DNA from: Phycisphaerales bacterium UBA5793
Lineage (GTDB): Bacteria; Planctomycetota; Phycisphaerae; Phycisphaerales; UBA5793
Reading direction: 5' to 3'
Assembly (NCBI GenBank): GCA_002418285.1
Contig: DIDT01000049.1
Coordinates: forward strand, 103,869-167,868
DNA: 64,000 nucleotides
A program made the position numbers and the translations under genes. The notes beneath the pieces are model-generated. The model was not told the origin of the DNA. It did no database searches and saw only the letters and a list, made by a program, of their open reading frames with translations. Every line of letters starts with the position of its first letter. Within the stretch, counting starts at the first letter, position 1. Below, piece after piece: positions 46,374 through 55,487 of this stretch.

Positions 46374-46754
46374 ATGCCCAGCCCCGCCGATCGCCGTTAC
46401 AGCGAGTCACACGAATGGCACAAAGTCGAGGGGGACATCGTGACCCTTGGCATCTCCAAGTTCGCGGTTGATGAACTTACCGATGTGACCTACGTCGAGG
46501 TCAAGCCGGTGGGGACGAAACTCCAGCCGGGCGACACGATTGGCGAGATCGAATCCGTCAAGGCAACGAGCGAGATCTACTCGGCCGTGGGCGGTGAGAT
46601 CGTCGAGACCAACGCCGCGCTCTCTGATGATCCGGCGATTCTGAATCGCGATCCCTACGCAGCCGGATGGCTGTGCAAGATCAAAGTCACCGACCCATCT
46701 CCGCTCGACGGGCTGCTGAGCCAATCGGATTACGACGAGAAGAACCCCTCGTGA
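46374..46754 (+). CDS. gcvH: Glycine cleavage system H protein
   Basis: The lipoyl carrier of glycine cleavage, 126 residues. The lipoyl-accepting Lys is about K63 in GEIESVKATSEIYS, within the family motif. RRYSESHEWHKVEGDIVTLGIS and the terminal GWLCKIKVTDPSPLDGLLS are standard. The other system proteins (P and T) are not in the window; lpdA at 7.6 kb would supply the L protein. The stop codon overlaps the start of the ABC transporter gene (GTGA), an unexpected pairing. Confidence 0.95.
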   Translation: MPSPADRRYSESHEWHKVEGDIVTLGISKFAVDELTDVTYVEVKPVGTKLQPGDTIGEIESVKATSEIYSAVGGEIVETNAALSDDPAILNRDPYAAGWLCKIKVTDPSPLDGLLSQSDYDEKNPS

Positions 46755-47518
46755 ACCGGGCCGCGGTCGAGGCATCAGCGCTGATCGAAGTGCGGAATCT
46801 GCTCAAGGTGTACAACTCGGGCTCCGAGCGTGTGCAGGCCCTGGCGGATGTCAGTTTGTCCATCCGCGGGCCGGGGTTCATTGGCATCATGGGCCCAAGC
46901 GGCTCGGGCAAGAGCACACTGCTGCATCTGTTGGCTGGTCTCGATCGACCAACCGCGGGTGAGATTCTGGTGGATGGGGCATCCGTTCACACGATGACGG
47001 AAACGGAGCTGACGCGTTACCGTCGCCAGCGCATCGGCATCATCTTTCAACAGTTCAATCTGCTGGGGACGATGACGGCGTTGGACAACGTCATGCTGCC
47101 GGGCGTGCTCGATGGGCGGCCTGACAAGTGGCTGCGTGAACGCGCGACAACGTTGCTCGAATCGCTGGGCCTTGGCGGTCGCATGAAACACCGCCCCGAC
47201 GCCCTCTCGGGAGGCGAACAGCAGCGCGTGGCCATCGCACGGTCGCTGCTCTTTGAACCCAAGGTGCTCTTCGCAGATGAGCCGACAGGCAATCTCGACT
47301 CGACGTCGAGTCGTCGCATCTGGGAGATGCTGGCCGAAATGGCAAGCGCGCACCAACTGACGATCCTGATGGTGACGCACGAGCCCGCGGCGGCGGCCCA
47401 TTGCAGTCGCGTGTTCATCCTCGGCGACGGTCGCGTCACGGACGAGATCGACGTCGGGCAGCACGACTCCGCCTGGCTTGCCGCGCGGTATCAACAGACA
47501 GTCGACCAGCCCCACTAA
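46751..47518 (+). CDS. ABC transporter ATP-binding protein (MacB/LolD type)
   Basis: From GTG 46751, 255 residues. Walker A GPSGSGKST, Q-loop FQQFNLL, signature LSGGEQQRVAIARSLL, Walker B VLFADEPTGNLD and the switch His in MVTHEPAAAAHC are all present. LLGTMTALDNVMLP and DEPTGNLDSTSS mark the MacB/LolD/FtsE subgroup, which powers mechanotransmission rather than channel transport. The partner is the permease that follows after 31 bases. Confidence 0.95.
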   Translation: MNRAAVEASALIEVRNLLKVYNSGSERVQALADVSLSIRGPGFIGIMGPSGSGKSTLLHLLAGLDRPTAGEILVDGASVHTMTETELTRYRRQRIGIIFQQFNLLGTMTALDNVMLPGVLDGRPDKWLRERATTLLESLGLGGRMKHRPDALSGGEQQRVAIARSLLFEPKVLFADEPTGNLDSTSSRRIWEMLAEMASAHQLTILMVTHEPAAAAHCSRVFILGDGRVTDEIDVGQHDSAWLAARYQQTVDQPH

Positions 47519-47549
47519 ACGGGACAGGTACGTTTCTTGTGAGACAGTC

Positions 47550-50117
47550 ATGATTCGGGCCTCGTGGCGAATTGGCATCAACAGTCTCTGGGCTCGGCCG
47601 GCGCGAACGACGCTGCTGCTGCTCGCTGTTGCGCTGGCGACGAGCCTGGTGGTTGTGGTGTCGACGTCGCTTGATTCGCTTTCGGCCTCGTTGCGTGACG
47701 CGATGGAGGACATGCTGGGCAGCGCGGACATGTATGTGCGTCACCAGGCCGGAGGTCGATTGCCTGCGTCACTCGTCGATGAGGTCGCCGCTTGGCCGGA
47801 GGTTGCCTTTGCCACGCCTCAACTCGTTTCGACGGTCCGCGTTGAAAACCTGCGCACCGAACAAAAGGGACTGTTTGAAGGCATCGGCGTCGATCTGGGG
47901 ACTGAAGAGCTTGTGCGTCCGCTGGAATTCGTCGACGGTCGGATGGCTGAGAACAGCGACGAGATCATCGTTGATCCGCGCGTGGCGGATCATCTTGAAG
48001 CCAAGGTTGGCGACACGATTCGCGTGGGCGACTGGGGGCGTGAGCACGACTTCACGCTGGTCGGAATCCACAAGCGGGTGAATCTCGCCGTGCTGCAGAA
48101 TCCCCAGTTTCGCTGCGATATCCACGCATTCCAGGCCATCGCGGGCTATCCCGGGAAGGTGACGTCCGTCGACATCGTGCTCAAGCCGGGCAACGTGATT
48201 GATGATGTCATTCGACTGCGAGCCGGGGCGATCAAGCCTCCTGCGGAACTGACGCCCTCTGACATCGCGCGAGCCGGTCTCGATCGCAACCTGCGGGGCA
48301 TGGAGATCCTGCGCTACATCGCAGTGCTGTTTGCGTTCTTGTGCTGCACGTTCATTGTGCTCACCGGACTCACTACGGCGATTACCCAGCGCATTACGGA
48401 GCTGGCGACACTGCGCTGTATTGGCGCGGCGCGCTCGACGGTGTTCTTCTCACAACTGCTGGTCGGCGCGGCGATCGGCGGGCTGGGCGGCTTGATCGGC
48501 CTGCCGCTGGGGCTGCTGTGGTCGCAGCTGTTCGCGCGGTTCTTCTACGCGTACTTGCGTGCCGGGTTGATCATCACCGCCACGCCGATGTTCATTGCTC
48601 TTGGCTCGGCGATCTTCGCGGGGGTCATGGGCGCCCTTTTGCCGGCGTGGTCATGCGCTCGAATCACGCCGCTGGCGGCATTGCGCGTGCAGTCCCGACC
48701 GCACCACCTCAGCCGCGTGGGATACGTGGTAGCGGGTGGGCTGCTGGCGTTGCTCATCCAGCAACTGAGCCTGCGCCTGCCCGAAAGTGAGCAGGTGTCT
48801 TTCTGGGGGCACATGTTCTTCGGAGCGCCGGTCATGTCGGCGGCATGGTTTGTGCTGAGCATCCCGGCACTGGTACTCGTCACGTGGCTTGCTGCGGGAT
48901 TGCTCTCAAGAGTGCTCGTGCTGCCGCGCGGCCTGTTGAGCAGCTCGGTTCTGGCGACGCCGTATCGCAACGGCTTCACCGCCGGCGCGCTGATGCTCGG
49001 GCTGGCGATCATGATTGCGGTCCGCTCAGCGGGAGGCGGACTGCTGGACAACTGGATCGAGCCGATTCGATTTCCCGATGCGTTCATCACGCGGCAGGGT
49101 GGCGTGCCCGAAGAACAGCAGAAGTGGATCAGTGAACAGCCCTGGGTCGGCCACGTCTCACCCATCGGGCTGTTTAAGCTGGACGTGCACGACCGCCAAC
49201 TCTTCGGCATCAAGGGCATCGCTCCGCAGCGCGTGTACTACATTTCGTTCGAGCCCGATCCTTTTTTCGCGATGACCAACATCGAGTGGGTGCAGGGGGA
49301 TGAGGAGGAAGCGAAGCGCCGCCTCAAGCAGGGCGACGCGATTCTGGTCGCGCGCGAGTTTCTCACCGCTCGTGGGATCGGCGTGGGCGACCATCTCAAA
49401 CTCGGAGCCGGCGCAACGGTCCACGAATTCGAGATCGTCGGCGTGGTCTCCTCGCCGGGGCTGGATATTGCGACGGAGATCTTCGGCATCGAGGGTCAGT
49501 TCCAGCAGCAGGCGGTGTCGAGCGTCTTTGGCACGCGGGCGGATGCGGCGCGAATCTTCGACCACACTTCGGTGCGTCTGTTTCAATTCGAGGTGACTGA
49601 CGACACGCTCACGGACAAGGAAATCAGTCACCGGCTGGAGGAAGCGCTGGGGCCGGTCTTCTTTGGCTCGGGCCGACTGATCAAGGAGGCGCTGCGATCG
49701 CTGGCGGAGCGGCTGATGCAGATGACCAACGTGATTGCGTTCGCCTCGCTGATCGTGGCGGCCCTGGGCATGGCCAATGTCGTGGCGGCGAACGTTGCGG
49801 CGCGGAAGTTCGAGTTCGGCGTGCTGCGATCGATCGGCGGCTCGGCGGGTGTTGTCGGCCGTCTGATTGTGGGAGAGGCCCTGCTCATCGGGATGGCCTC
49901 GTGGATCACGGGGACGGGACTGGGATTGTGGGATGCCTCAAACGGCACTTTTCTGCTCAAGCGGATGGCCGGGGTGGACATCGGTCTGGCGATCCCCTGG
50001 CCCGCGATGTGGGGTTACGGCCTGGTTCTGCTGTTTGCCCTCGCGGCGGCCCTGCCGACAGCCATCCGAATGACCCGCCGGACTCCTTGTGAACTCATGG
50101 CCCACCGTTCGGAGTAA
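47550..50117 (+). CDS. FtsX/MacB-family ABC transporter permease (two FtsX domains)
   Basis: A long permease of 855 residues from ATG 47550. An N-terminal membrane helix (RTTLLLLAVALATSLVVVVS) precedes a periplasmic MacB-PCD domain (VAFATPQLVSTV, VDGRMAENSDEIIVDPRVAD, VGDTIRVGDW). Two FtsX membrane bundles are visible (about residues 270-400 and 740-855), the first containing GLTTAITQRITELATLRCIGAARSTVF and the second VAARKFEFGVLRSIGGSAGVVGRLIVGEALLIG. A second periplasmic domain lies between them. This duplicated layout resembles LolCE/YbbP-type exporters acting on lipoproteins or envelope components. The cargo is unknown. Confidence 0.92.
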   Translation: MIRASWRIGINSLWARPARTTLLLLAVALATSLVVVVSTSLDSLSASLRDAMEDMLGSADMYVRHQAGGRLPASLVDEVAAWPEVAFATPQLVSTVRVENLRTEQKGLFEGIGVDLGTEELVRPLEFVDGRMAENSDEIIVDPRVADHLEAKVGDTIRVGDWGREHDFTLVGIHKRVNLAVLQNPQFRCDIHAFQAIAGYPGKVTSVDIVLKPGNVIDDVIRLRAGAIKPPAELTPSDIARAGLDRNLRGMEILRYIAVLFAFLCCTFIVLTGLTTAITQRITELATLRCIGAARSTVFFSQLLVGAAIGGLGGLIGLPLGLLWSQLFARFFYAYLRAGLIITATPMFIALGSAIFAGVMGALLPAWSCARITPLAALRVQSRPHHLSRVGYVVAGGLLALLIQQLSLRLPESEQVSFWGHMFFGAPVMSAAWFVLSIPALVLVTWLAAGLLSRVLVLPRGLLSSSVLATPYRNGFTAGALMLGLAIMIAVRSAGGGLLDNWIEPIRFPDAFITRQGGVPEEQQKWISEQPWVGHVSPIGLFKLDVHDRQLFGIKGIAPQRVYYISFEPDPFFAMTNIEWVQGDEEEAKRRLKQGDAILVAREFLTARGIGVGDHLKLGAGATVHEFEIVGVVSSPGLDIATEIFGIEGQFQQQAVSSVFGTRADAARIFDHTSVRLFQFEVTDDTLTDKEISHRLEEALGPVFFGSGRLIKEALRSLAERLMQMTNVIAFASLIVAALGMANVVAANVAARKFEFGVLRSIGGSAGVVGRLIVGEALLIGMASWITGTGLGLWDASNGTFLLKRMAGVDIGLAIPWPAMWGYGLVLLFALAAALPTAIRMTRRTPCELMAHRSE

Positions 50118-50127
50118 GGAAAAGCGG

Positions 50128-50155
50128 TTGCCTGAGGCGGGTAGCGTGCGATAAT
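50128..50155 (+). promoter_or_regulatory. Candidate promoter of rpsT
   Basis: TTGCCT (50128-50133) and GATAAT (50150-50155) are 16 bases apart, in the 151-base gap before rpsT. The predicted 5' leader of about 105 bases is GC-rich. Confidence 0.5.
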
Positions 50156-50268
50156 CAACGTTCACTGATGGCGCAGCCCACAGGTTGCGGCCGCCAGCTC
50201 TGGTGGGACGATGGCGGTGGGCCCGGCCCGAACCGCTGATACTGCGAACACAAAGGGATTTTTGCGAT

Positions 50269-50535
50269 ATGGCTTCGACTCTTTCTTCACGCAAGCGCAT
50301 CCGACAGAATCAGAATCAGAACGCCCGGAACCGGTGGCGCAAGCGCCGCATTCAGTCGGCGGTGAAGGCATTTGACGACCTGGTGGCGCATCACGGCTCG
50401 TTCGCTGATGCCGAGAAGGCGTTCCGCGACGCGACGGCGATCCTTGATCGTGTCGCAGGCAAAAAGACGATCCATCGCAACAAGGCGGCACGGAAGAAGA
50501 GCCGCATGGCGAAGAAGCTCTCAACGCTCAAGTAG
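50269..50535 (+). CDS. rpsT: 30S ribosomal protein S20
   Basis: The protein has 88 residues and is strongly basic. It is a primary 16S rRNA binder. SSRKRIRQNQNQNARNRWRKRRIQSAVKAF matches the S20 N-terminus, and KKTIHRNKAARKKSRMAKKL its C-terminal end. ATG 50269 follows AAAGGGA. The protein is slightly divergent from proteobacterial S20 but full length. Confidence 0.95.
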   Translation: MASTLSSRKRIRQNQNQNARNRWRKRRIQSAVKAFDDLVAHHGSFADAEKAFRDATAILDRVAGKKTIHRNKAARKKSRMAKKLSTLK

Positions 50536-50593
50536 GGCTGAAGCGAAGGCGCAAGCGTGCCTGTGTGCCACACCCAGGGCTGGGAGCGGAGGC

Positions 50594-51514
50594 ATGGCTG
50601 AGCAACGCACGACGCGGCGGCGAACGAAGGCATCATCGGCCCGCGCGCCGCGGCGCAGCACATCAAAACAATCTCGAACGCCGGGCGGAGCTGATCCGAC
50701 CGGCGCTTTGTTGCGCTTTGCCGCGCGACGTGCGGACCGCCCGGGGCTGGGGTGGTACCTTGAACTCTCGCAGCGGCCGCTCCAGATTCTGATCTTCCTG
50801 CTGCCGCTGGTGGGACTGTACGAGGTGGGCACGTGGCTCTACGCCAGCGGCGCGGCGATCGGCGCGAGCGGCAACCAATCGATCACCATCAGCGCGTACA
50901 AACTGCTGAACGACTTCTTTGGCGCGTTCGGGGTTGGCGGCCTGTACCTGCCCGGCGTGGCTCTGATTACGGTGCTGGTGCTCTGGCACGTTTTTGCGAG
51001 AGACCGGTGGGAAGTGCACCTGGGTGTGCCGCTGGTGATGCTCGTCGAATCGCTGCTGCTGGCGATTCCGCTGCTCGTGCTGGATCAGCTCATCAACCGG
51101 TTGTTTGCGGCCGGCCCTTCGCCGGCGATGGCGCTCCTCAGCGGCCCGCCGATTGAGTCACTGTCCTGGCAGGCGCGACTGACGCTGAGCGTAGGTGCGG
51201 GACTTTACGAAGAGCTGGTCTTTCGCATGATCATCATTGCGCTCATCCACATGGTCCTGGTGGACTTCGGCAAAATGAAAACCGGCCAAGGCGCGATCAT
51301 CGCGCTGGTGCTGAGCGCTGTGGCGTTCACCTTCTACCACGACGTGGCGATTGCCGGCGTTGTTCAGCCCCAGCGCATTGCGTTCTACTTTGTGTCGGGG
51401 CTGTTCTTTGCCAGCGTGTACGTGGTGCGGGGTTTTGGCGTGGTGGTCGGGACGCATGCGGCGTATGACACGCTGGTGATCGTGATCCTGCCGCTGCTCA
51501 TGGGCGACACGTAG
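50594..51514 (+). CDS. CPBP-family intramembrane metalloprotease
   Basis: This 306-residue membrane protein has a basic N-terminal tail of about 45 residues followed by about eight hydrophobic helices. The CPBP (Abi/Rce1-like) catalytic motifs are present: E-E-x-x-x-R in LYEELVFRM, F-x-x-x-H in AFTFYHDVA and H-A-A-Y-D in GTHAAYDTLV. Relatives process prenylated proteins, bacteriocin precursors or anti-sigma factors; the substrate here is unknown. It lies 59 bases after rpsT. Confidence 0.9.
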   Translation: MAEQRTTRRRTKASSARAPRRSTSKQSRTPGGADPTGALLRFAARRADRPGLGWYLELSQRPLQILIFLLPLVGLYEVGTWLYASGAAIGASGNQSITISAYKLLNDFFGAFGVGGLYLPGVALITVLVLWHVFARDRWEVHLGVPLVMLVESLLLAIPLLVLDQLINRLFAAGPSPAMALLSGPPIESLSWQARLTLSVGAGLYEELVFRMIIIALIHMVLVDFGKMKTGQGAIIALVLSAVAFTFYHDVAIAGVVQPQRIAFYFVSGLFFASVYVVRGFGVVVGTHAAYDTLVIVILPLLMGDT

Positions 51515-51523
51515 CGCAAGAAG

Positions 51524-51550
51524 AGGCCCATGTTCGATGAACATGGGCCT
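51524..51550. terminator. Bidirectional hairpin between CPBP and EF-G-like genes
   Basis: AGGCCCATGTT pairs perfectly with AACATGGGCCT across a 5-base loop, in the 63-base gap between two convergent genes. There is no T run on either side. Confidence 0.55.
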
Positions 51551-51577
51551 GGGGTGAACAGCCAAGTTGACTTGGCG

Positions 51578-53641
51578 TCAATCATCTTCTTCCTTGGGTT
51601 TGTAGGCGGCGACGACCTCGGCCTGGATGTGTGCCGGGGTGGGTTCGTCGTGGCTGTACTCCATGGTGTAGGAGCCGGTGCCCTGGGTCATGGCCTTGAG
51701 TGAGGCGGCGTAGGACATGACTTCGGCGAGGGGCGCTTCTGCTGTGATGATGGCCATGCCGCCGGTGAGCATATCGGTGCCCTGAATGCGGCCGCGCCGG
51801 CCCATGATGTCGCTGGTGATATCGCCCATGTAATCCGAAGGCGTCGCAACTTCGAGGGTGACGAAGGGTTCGAGCAATCGCGGCTTGGCCTTGCTGACGG
51901 CATCGGCAAAGGCTCGCTTGCCCGCGGTAATGAAGGCGACTTCTTTGGAGTCGACGGGATGGTACTTTCCGTCGTAGACGGCGACGCGGATGCCCTGCAT
52001 GGGATAGCCGGCAACGCAGCCGAGCTGGAGCATTTGTCGCACGCCTTTTTCGATGGCGGGCATGAACTGCTTGGGCACGGAGCCGCCGAAGGTGTCATCG
52101 ACGAATTCAAAGGTCTCCTCAGAATCGGGAGGGAGCGGTTCGACGCGGAGGTAGACCTCGCCGAACTGCCCGGCGCCACCGGTCTGCTTCTTGTGACGAT
52201 GGTGGCCTTCGGCTTTGACGCTGATGGTTTCCTTGTAGGCGATCTTTGGCGGAGCGGTGTTGACCTCAAGGTTGAAGCGGCTCTTGAGGCGTTCGATCAC
52301 GACGCGGAGGTGCAGTTCGCCGATGCCGCGCATGACCATCTCGTGGGTTGTCGAGTCGCGATCAAACTTGAAGGTTGGATCCTCTTCCGCAAGGCGAATG
52401 AGGGCCTGGCTGATCTTGCCTTCCTCGCCGCGCTTCACGGCGGTTACGGCCAGGCCGAACATCGGCGTGGGCTGCGGAATGGACTTGGCCCTGATGGTTT
52501 CGAAGCCAAGTTCGCCGTGGACGACGGCGTCGTAGTGCATCTCGTCGATCTTTGCGACGGCCACGATATCGCCGGGCACCGCCTTGTGGCACTCGACGTG
52601 GTCCTTGCCCTGCAACTGGAACATGTGGGCGAGACGGACGGCCTTGCGATGCTCGCCGATGACGACGGAGTCGCCGCTCTTGAGCATGCCCTGATGGACG
52701 CGGAATGCGGCCAGCTTGCCGACAAACGGATCGGCCGCGACGCGGAACACGTGGCCGACGAACGGCTTGGAGGGATCGGCGGCGGGCAGCCATTGCTCTT
52801 CGTCGCCGCCTTCGGACTTGCGGACGAGGAAGGGCCGCGGATTGGCTTCTTCGGGGCTGGGACAGAGGCGCGTCACCACGTCGAGCAAGACATCGACGCC
52901 GACGCCCTGGCGAGCGCTGGTGAAGAGGATTGGAACGAGGTGGCCCATGCACATGGCCTTCTTGAAGGCGGCACCGAGTTCTTCGGATGAGAGTTCCTCG
53001 CCGCCCAGGTAGCGCTCCATGAGCTGTTCATCGATCTCGACGACCTGGTCGATGAGCGCCTGGTGGGCGTCTTCGACGCTGCTGAAATCCGGCGGAGCGC
53101 CTTCGGCGGTTCGATAGAAACAGCGGGCGATACTGGTGCCGCCGGCGGAGGGCAGGTTTACGGGCAGGCACTCGCGACCAAACGTCTCGCGGAGCTGCTC
53201 GACGAGTTCCTCGAGGCCGTCTTTGCCGAGCTGCATCTTGTTGATGCAAATGAACCGGGGGAGGTTCTCTTCAGCCGCGAGGCGCATCATTCGGCGCGTC
53301 ATGTTTTCTATGCCGCGCATCGAATCGACCACGAGGCAGACTGCGTCGGCGGCGGCGACTGCGGCGTTGGCCTGGCCGACGAAATCGGGATAGCCCGGCG
53401 TGTCGATGAGGTTGAGTCGACAGTTGTTGAAATCCACATGGACGACAGCGGAGTTGAGGCTGTGCTGGTGGGCTTTTTCCTCTGGCTCGTAGTCGCACAC
53501 CGTGTTACCGTCCTCGACGGTTCCCATGCGGCCGATGGTCTTGGTGGATTCGAGGATGCGCTCGACAAGCGTGGTCTTGCCGGAGGCGGCATGCCCCACC
53601 AGTACAATGTTGCGAATATCCCGGGTTGCGTAATCCGCCAT
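51578..53641 (-). CDS. fusA: Elongation factor G-like GTPase (EF-G2 group)
   Basis: This translation-factor GTPase has 687 residues from the second of two adjacent ATGs (53641), which is spaced better from GGGAG; 53644 is the alternative. G1 is GHAASGKTT, G3 DTPGYPDF and G4 NKMQ. Domains II-V follow (KPFVGHVFRVAADPFVGKLA; GIGELHLRVVIERLK; TGGAGQFGEVYLRVEP; GRRGRIQG). In G3 a Tyr replaces the His that activates water in canonical EF-G (DTPGH). That, with the short switch I region, places it in the EF-G-like group whose role is less clear (ribosome recycling or stress have been proposed for EF-G2 proteins). The canonical fusA-rpsL cluster is not here. Confidence 0.92.
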   Translation of the reverse strand: MADYATRDIRNIVLVGHAASGKTTLVERILESTKTIGRMGTVEDGNTVCDYEPEEKAHQHSLNSAVVHVDFNNCRLNLIDTPGYPDFVGQANAAVAAADAVCLVVDSMRGIENMTRRMMRLAAEENLPRFICINKMQLGKDGLEELVEQLRETFGRECLPVNLPSAGGTSIARCFYRTAEGAPPDFSSVEDAHQALIDQVVEIDEQLMERYLGGEELSSEELGAAFKKAMCMGHLVPILFTSARQGVGVDVLLDVVTRLCPSPEEANPRPFLVRKSEGGDEEQWLPAADPSKPFVGHVFRVAADPFVGKLAAFRVHQGMLKSGDSVVIGEHRKAVRLAHMFQLQGKDHVECHKAVPGDIVAVAKIDEMHYDAVVHGELGFETIRAKSIPQPTPMFGLAVTAVKRGEEGKISQALIRLAEEDPTFKFDRDSTTHEMVMRGIGELHLRVVIERLKSRFNLEVNTAPPKIAYKETISVKAEGHHRHKKQTGGAGQFGEVYLRVEPLPPDSEETFEFVDDTFGGSVPKQFMPAIEKGVRQMLQLGCVAGYPMQGIRVAVYDGKYHPVDSKEVAFITAGKRAFADAVSKAKPRLLEPFVTLEVATPSDYMGDITSDIMGRRGRIQGTDMLTGGMAIITAEAPLAEVMSYAASLKAMTQGTGSYTMEYSHDEPTPAHIQAEVVAAYKPKEEDD

Positions 53642-53997
53642 CATCAACTCCCTTGCGAGGATGTGGTTGCGATCGTGCTCGGCCGCGTCCGGTGGCGGCC
53701 GGAGAGACGGATAGTGTACCCACCCCGCACGGGGCCGGTCACCTGAGGTGGTTTTCGCGGATCGCACTCCGGTGGCCGGATGCGGTCTCAAACCGGCCGA
53801 CTTTTTCTTTGATTTTTCTTTGGAAAAGGGTGGACTTGTGGTAGACTTTGAAGAGATGGTCCAAGTATGACCATTCGAATTCTGCGGGGCGCCTTGCCGC
53901 CCCGGCCGCATTCGCGGTGCCTGGGGATTGTCGGAGAGAGAGTTGAAAGCGGTGGTTCTGCCGTGTGACTAATGCTCCGTGGGGGGGAGTAGGGTCC
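53642..53997. other. Intergenic region between divergent EF-G-like and prepilin-like genes
   Basis: About 355 bases holding the upstream regions of both genes. On the minus strand GTGACC and TACACT lie 18 bases apart near 53710-53740, a weak candidate for the EF-G-like gene. The plus-strand candidate is listed separately. No gene is seen. Confidence 0.4.
53820..53847 (+). promoter_or_regulatory. Candidate promoter of the prepilin-like gene
   Basis: TTGGAA (53820-53825) and TAGACT (53842-53847) are 16 bases apart inside an AT-rich stretch, about 150 bases before the start codon. Confidence 0.42.
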
Positions 53998-54657
53998 ATG
54001 TCCTCACAATTGGCCACTGGTGCTCAAAGTGCGGGGTGTCGCCCGCCGGTGACGTTGCGCCAGCGTGGCTATTCACTCATCGAAGTGCTGGTGGCGATGC
54101 TGGTGCTCGGTATCCTGGTTTCGATCCTGCTGCCGGCCCTGCACCAGACGATGCGCTACAGCGCGCCGCTGGTGAGGTGTTCGGCCAACATGCGTCAGTT
54201 GCACCAGGCGCTGATGATCTACCTTGGCTCGTCGCAGGATGTGCTGCCCGTCGCCGGATACGAAGCGCTGCGCGACGCGAGTTTTCCTCCGCTCAACGAG
54301 ACGCTGGCGGAATACGGCGTCGGTGACATCTCGTTCTGGCAGTGTCCCGCCGACGTGCGGCCGCAGGTCGTTACCGAGCGTTGGGGGAGCATGGTCTATC
54401 CACCCGGTCGGTATATGCGATCGGCACGACGGCGCGTCCGCGTGGACGAACTCGGGCCGGAGTATCCGCTGCTGGCCGATCGCGGTCCCTTCCACTTGCA
54501 GTTGGAGAACGATGGGGGGTCGATGGCGCCGGCGGACTTTACGGCCGATCCCACTAAGTCACCGATGCTCTCGGGTTTCTACGAAGGGCACAACTCGGTG
54601 TGGGTCAGCGGACGTGTGACCTCGCATACGCGCGAGGGATCCATGACGCGTCGCTAA
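53998..54657 (+). CDS. Prepilin-type N-terminal cleavage/methylation protein (planctomycete type)
   Basis: The protein has 219 residues; ATG 53998 follows a GGGGGGGAG tract. The type IV prepilin signal is QRGYSLIEVLVAMLVLGIL: cleavage after Gly, Glu at +5, then a hydrophobic helix. LLPALHQTMRYS and RCSANMRQLHQALMIYLGSS resemble the large planctomycete prepilin-like family (H-x9-G-type relatives). The C-terminal part with WQCPADVRP and GFYEGHNSVWVSGRV is the usual display-type beta domain. It is probably exported by a type II/IV-like machine; the function of this expanded family is unknown. Confidence 0.87.
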   Translation: MSSQLATGAQSAGCRPPVTLRQRGYSLIEVLVAMLVLGILVSILLPALHQTMRYSAPLVRCSANMRQLHQALMIYLGSSQDVLPVAGYEALRDASFPPLNETLAEYGVGDISFWQCPADVRPQVVTERWGSMVYPPGRYMRSARRRVRVDELGPEYPLLADRGPFHLQLENDGGSMAPADFTADPTKSPMLSGFYEGHNSVWVSGRVTSHTREGSMTRR

Positions 54658-54674
54658 TCCGACCGCGTTGCCAT

Positions 54675-55487
54675 TCACTGTTTTGAATCAAGCGACTCAT
54701 CGAGTACGGCGTCGGCTGCGGCGACCGCGTGGCGCAGATGGCCTGCGTTGAGGGTGCCGACGATGGCGCTGTGGACGCCCGGCGTATCGAGCACGTAGCG
54801 CAGACACGCGTGAACGGGATCGCGGCCCAAGCCCGAATCGGCGAGGTGACCGCTGATGAGTGCCTTCTTGACCAGGATTCCAACGCCGGCATTCTGTGCG
54901 GCAGCGGCGACGACCGAATCCGCGGAGGCGCGGGGGTTGAGCGTGATCATGATGACATCGCAGGATTGCACAGCGAGCAACCCGCCGGCCACCGTCTTGG
55001 TCGAGATGCCGGCGGCTCGGATGAGGCCACGACTCTTCATCTTCAGCAAGGTGGGCAAAGCATCCACGTGTTTAAGTATGTGTTCATCCTGGCCGTCCGA
55101 GTGAATCAGCACGATGTCAAGGTAATCCGTGCCCAAGCGTTTGAGGCTCCGCTCGATGCTGCTGCGAATCGCCGACTCCGAGAAGTCGTAGCTAGATCGT
55201 CCGGCGGCAAACTCTTCGCCGCATTTGGTGACGATCACCCAGTTCTCGCGCGGGCCGGGCAGCAGGTGGCCGAGGCGCTCTTCGCTCGTACCGTACGCAG
55301 GCGCCGTATCGATCAGATTGACGCCGCACTCGCCAGCGACTTCAAGCAGCGATCGCACTGCGTCATCATCAGGCAGATCAAAGGGTCGAGGGTACTTGAC
55401 GCCTTCGTTGCGTCCGATCTTGACCGTGCCCAGACCAATCGCGGAGACCATCAGCCCCGTGCGGCCTAGCGGTCGAATGTGTGCCAC
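54675..55487 (-). CDS. Aldo/keto reductase
   Basis: From GTG 55487 (VAHIRPLGRTGLMVSAIGLGT), with GGAG 8 bases upstream, 270 residues. The NADPH-dependent barrel has the catalytic tetrad positions Asp and Tyr in NLIDTAPAYGTSEERLG, Lys in VIVTKCG and His in VLIHSDG, and LNPRAS and AIVGTLNAGHL toward the cofactor site. Substrate unknown. It overlaps the upstream oxidoreductase gene by 22 bases, so the two are co-expressed. Confidence 0.92.
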   Translation of the reverse strand: MAHIRPLGRTGLMVSAIGLGTVKIGRNEGVKYPRPFDLPDDDAVRSLLEVAGECGVNLIDTAPAYGTSEERLGHLLPGPRENWVIVTKCGEEFAAGRSSYDFSESAIRSSIERSLKRLGTDYLDIVLIHSDGQDEHILKHVDALPTLLKMKSRGLIRAAGISTKTVAGGLLAVQSCDVIMITLNPRASADSVVAAAAQNAGVGILVKKALISGHLADSGLGRDPVHACLRYVLDTPGVHSAIVGTLNAGHLRHAVAAADAVLDESLDSKQ

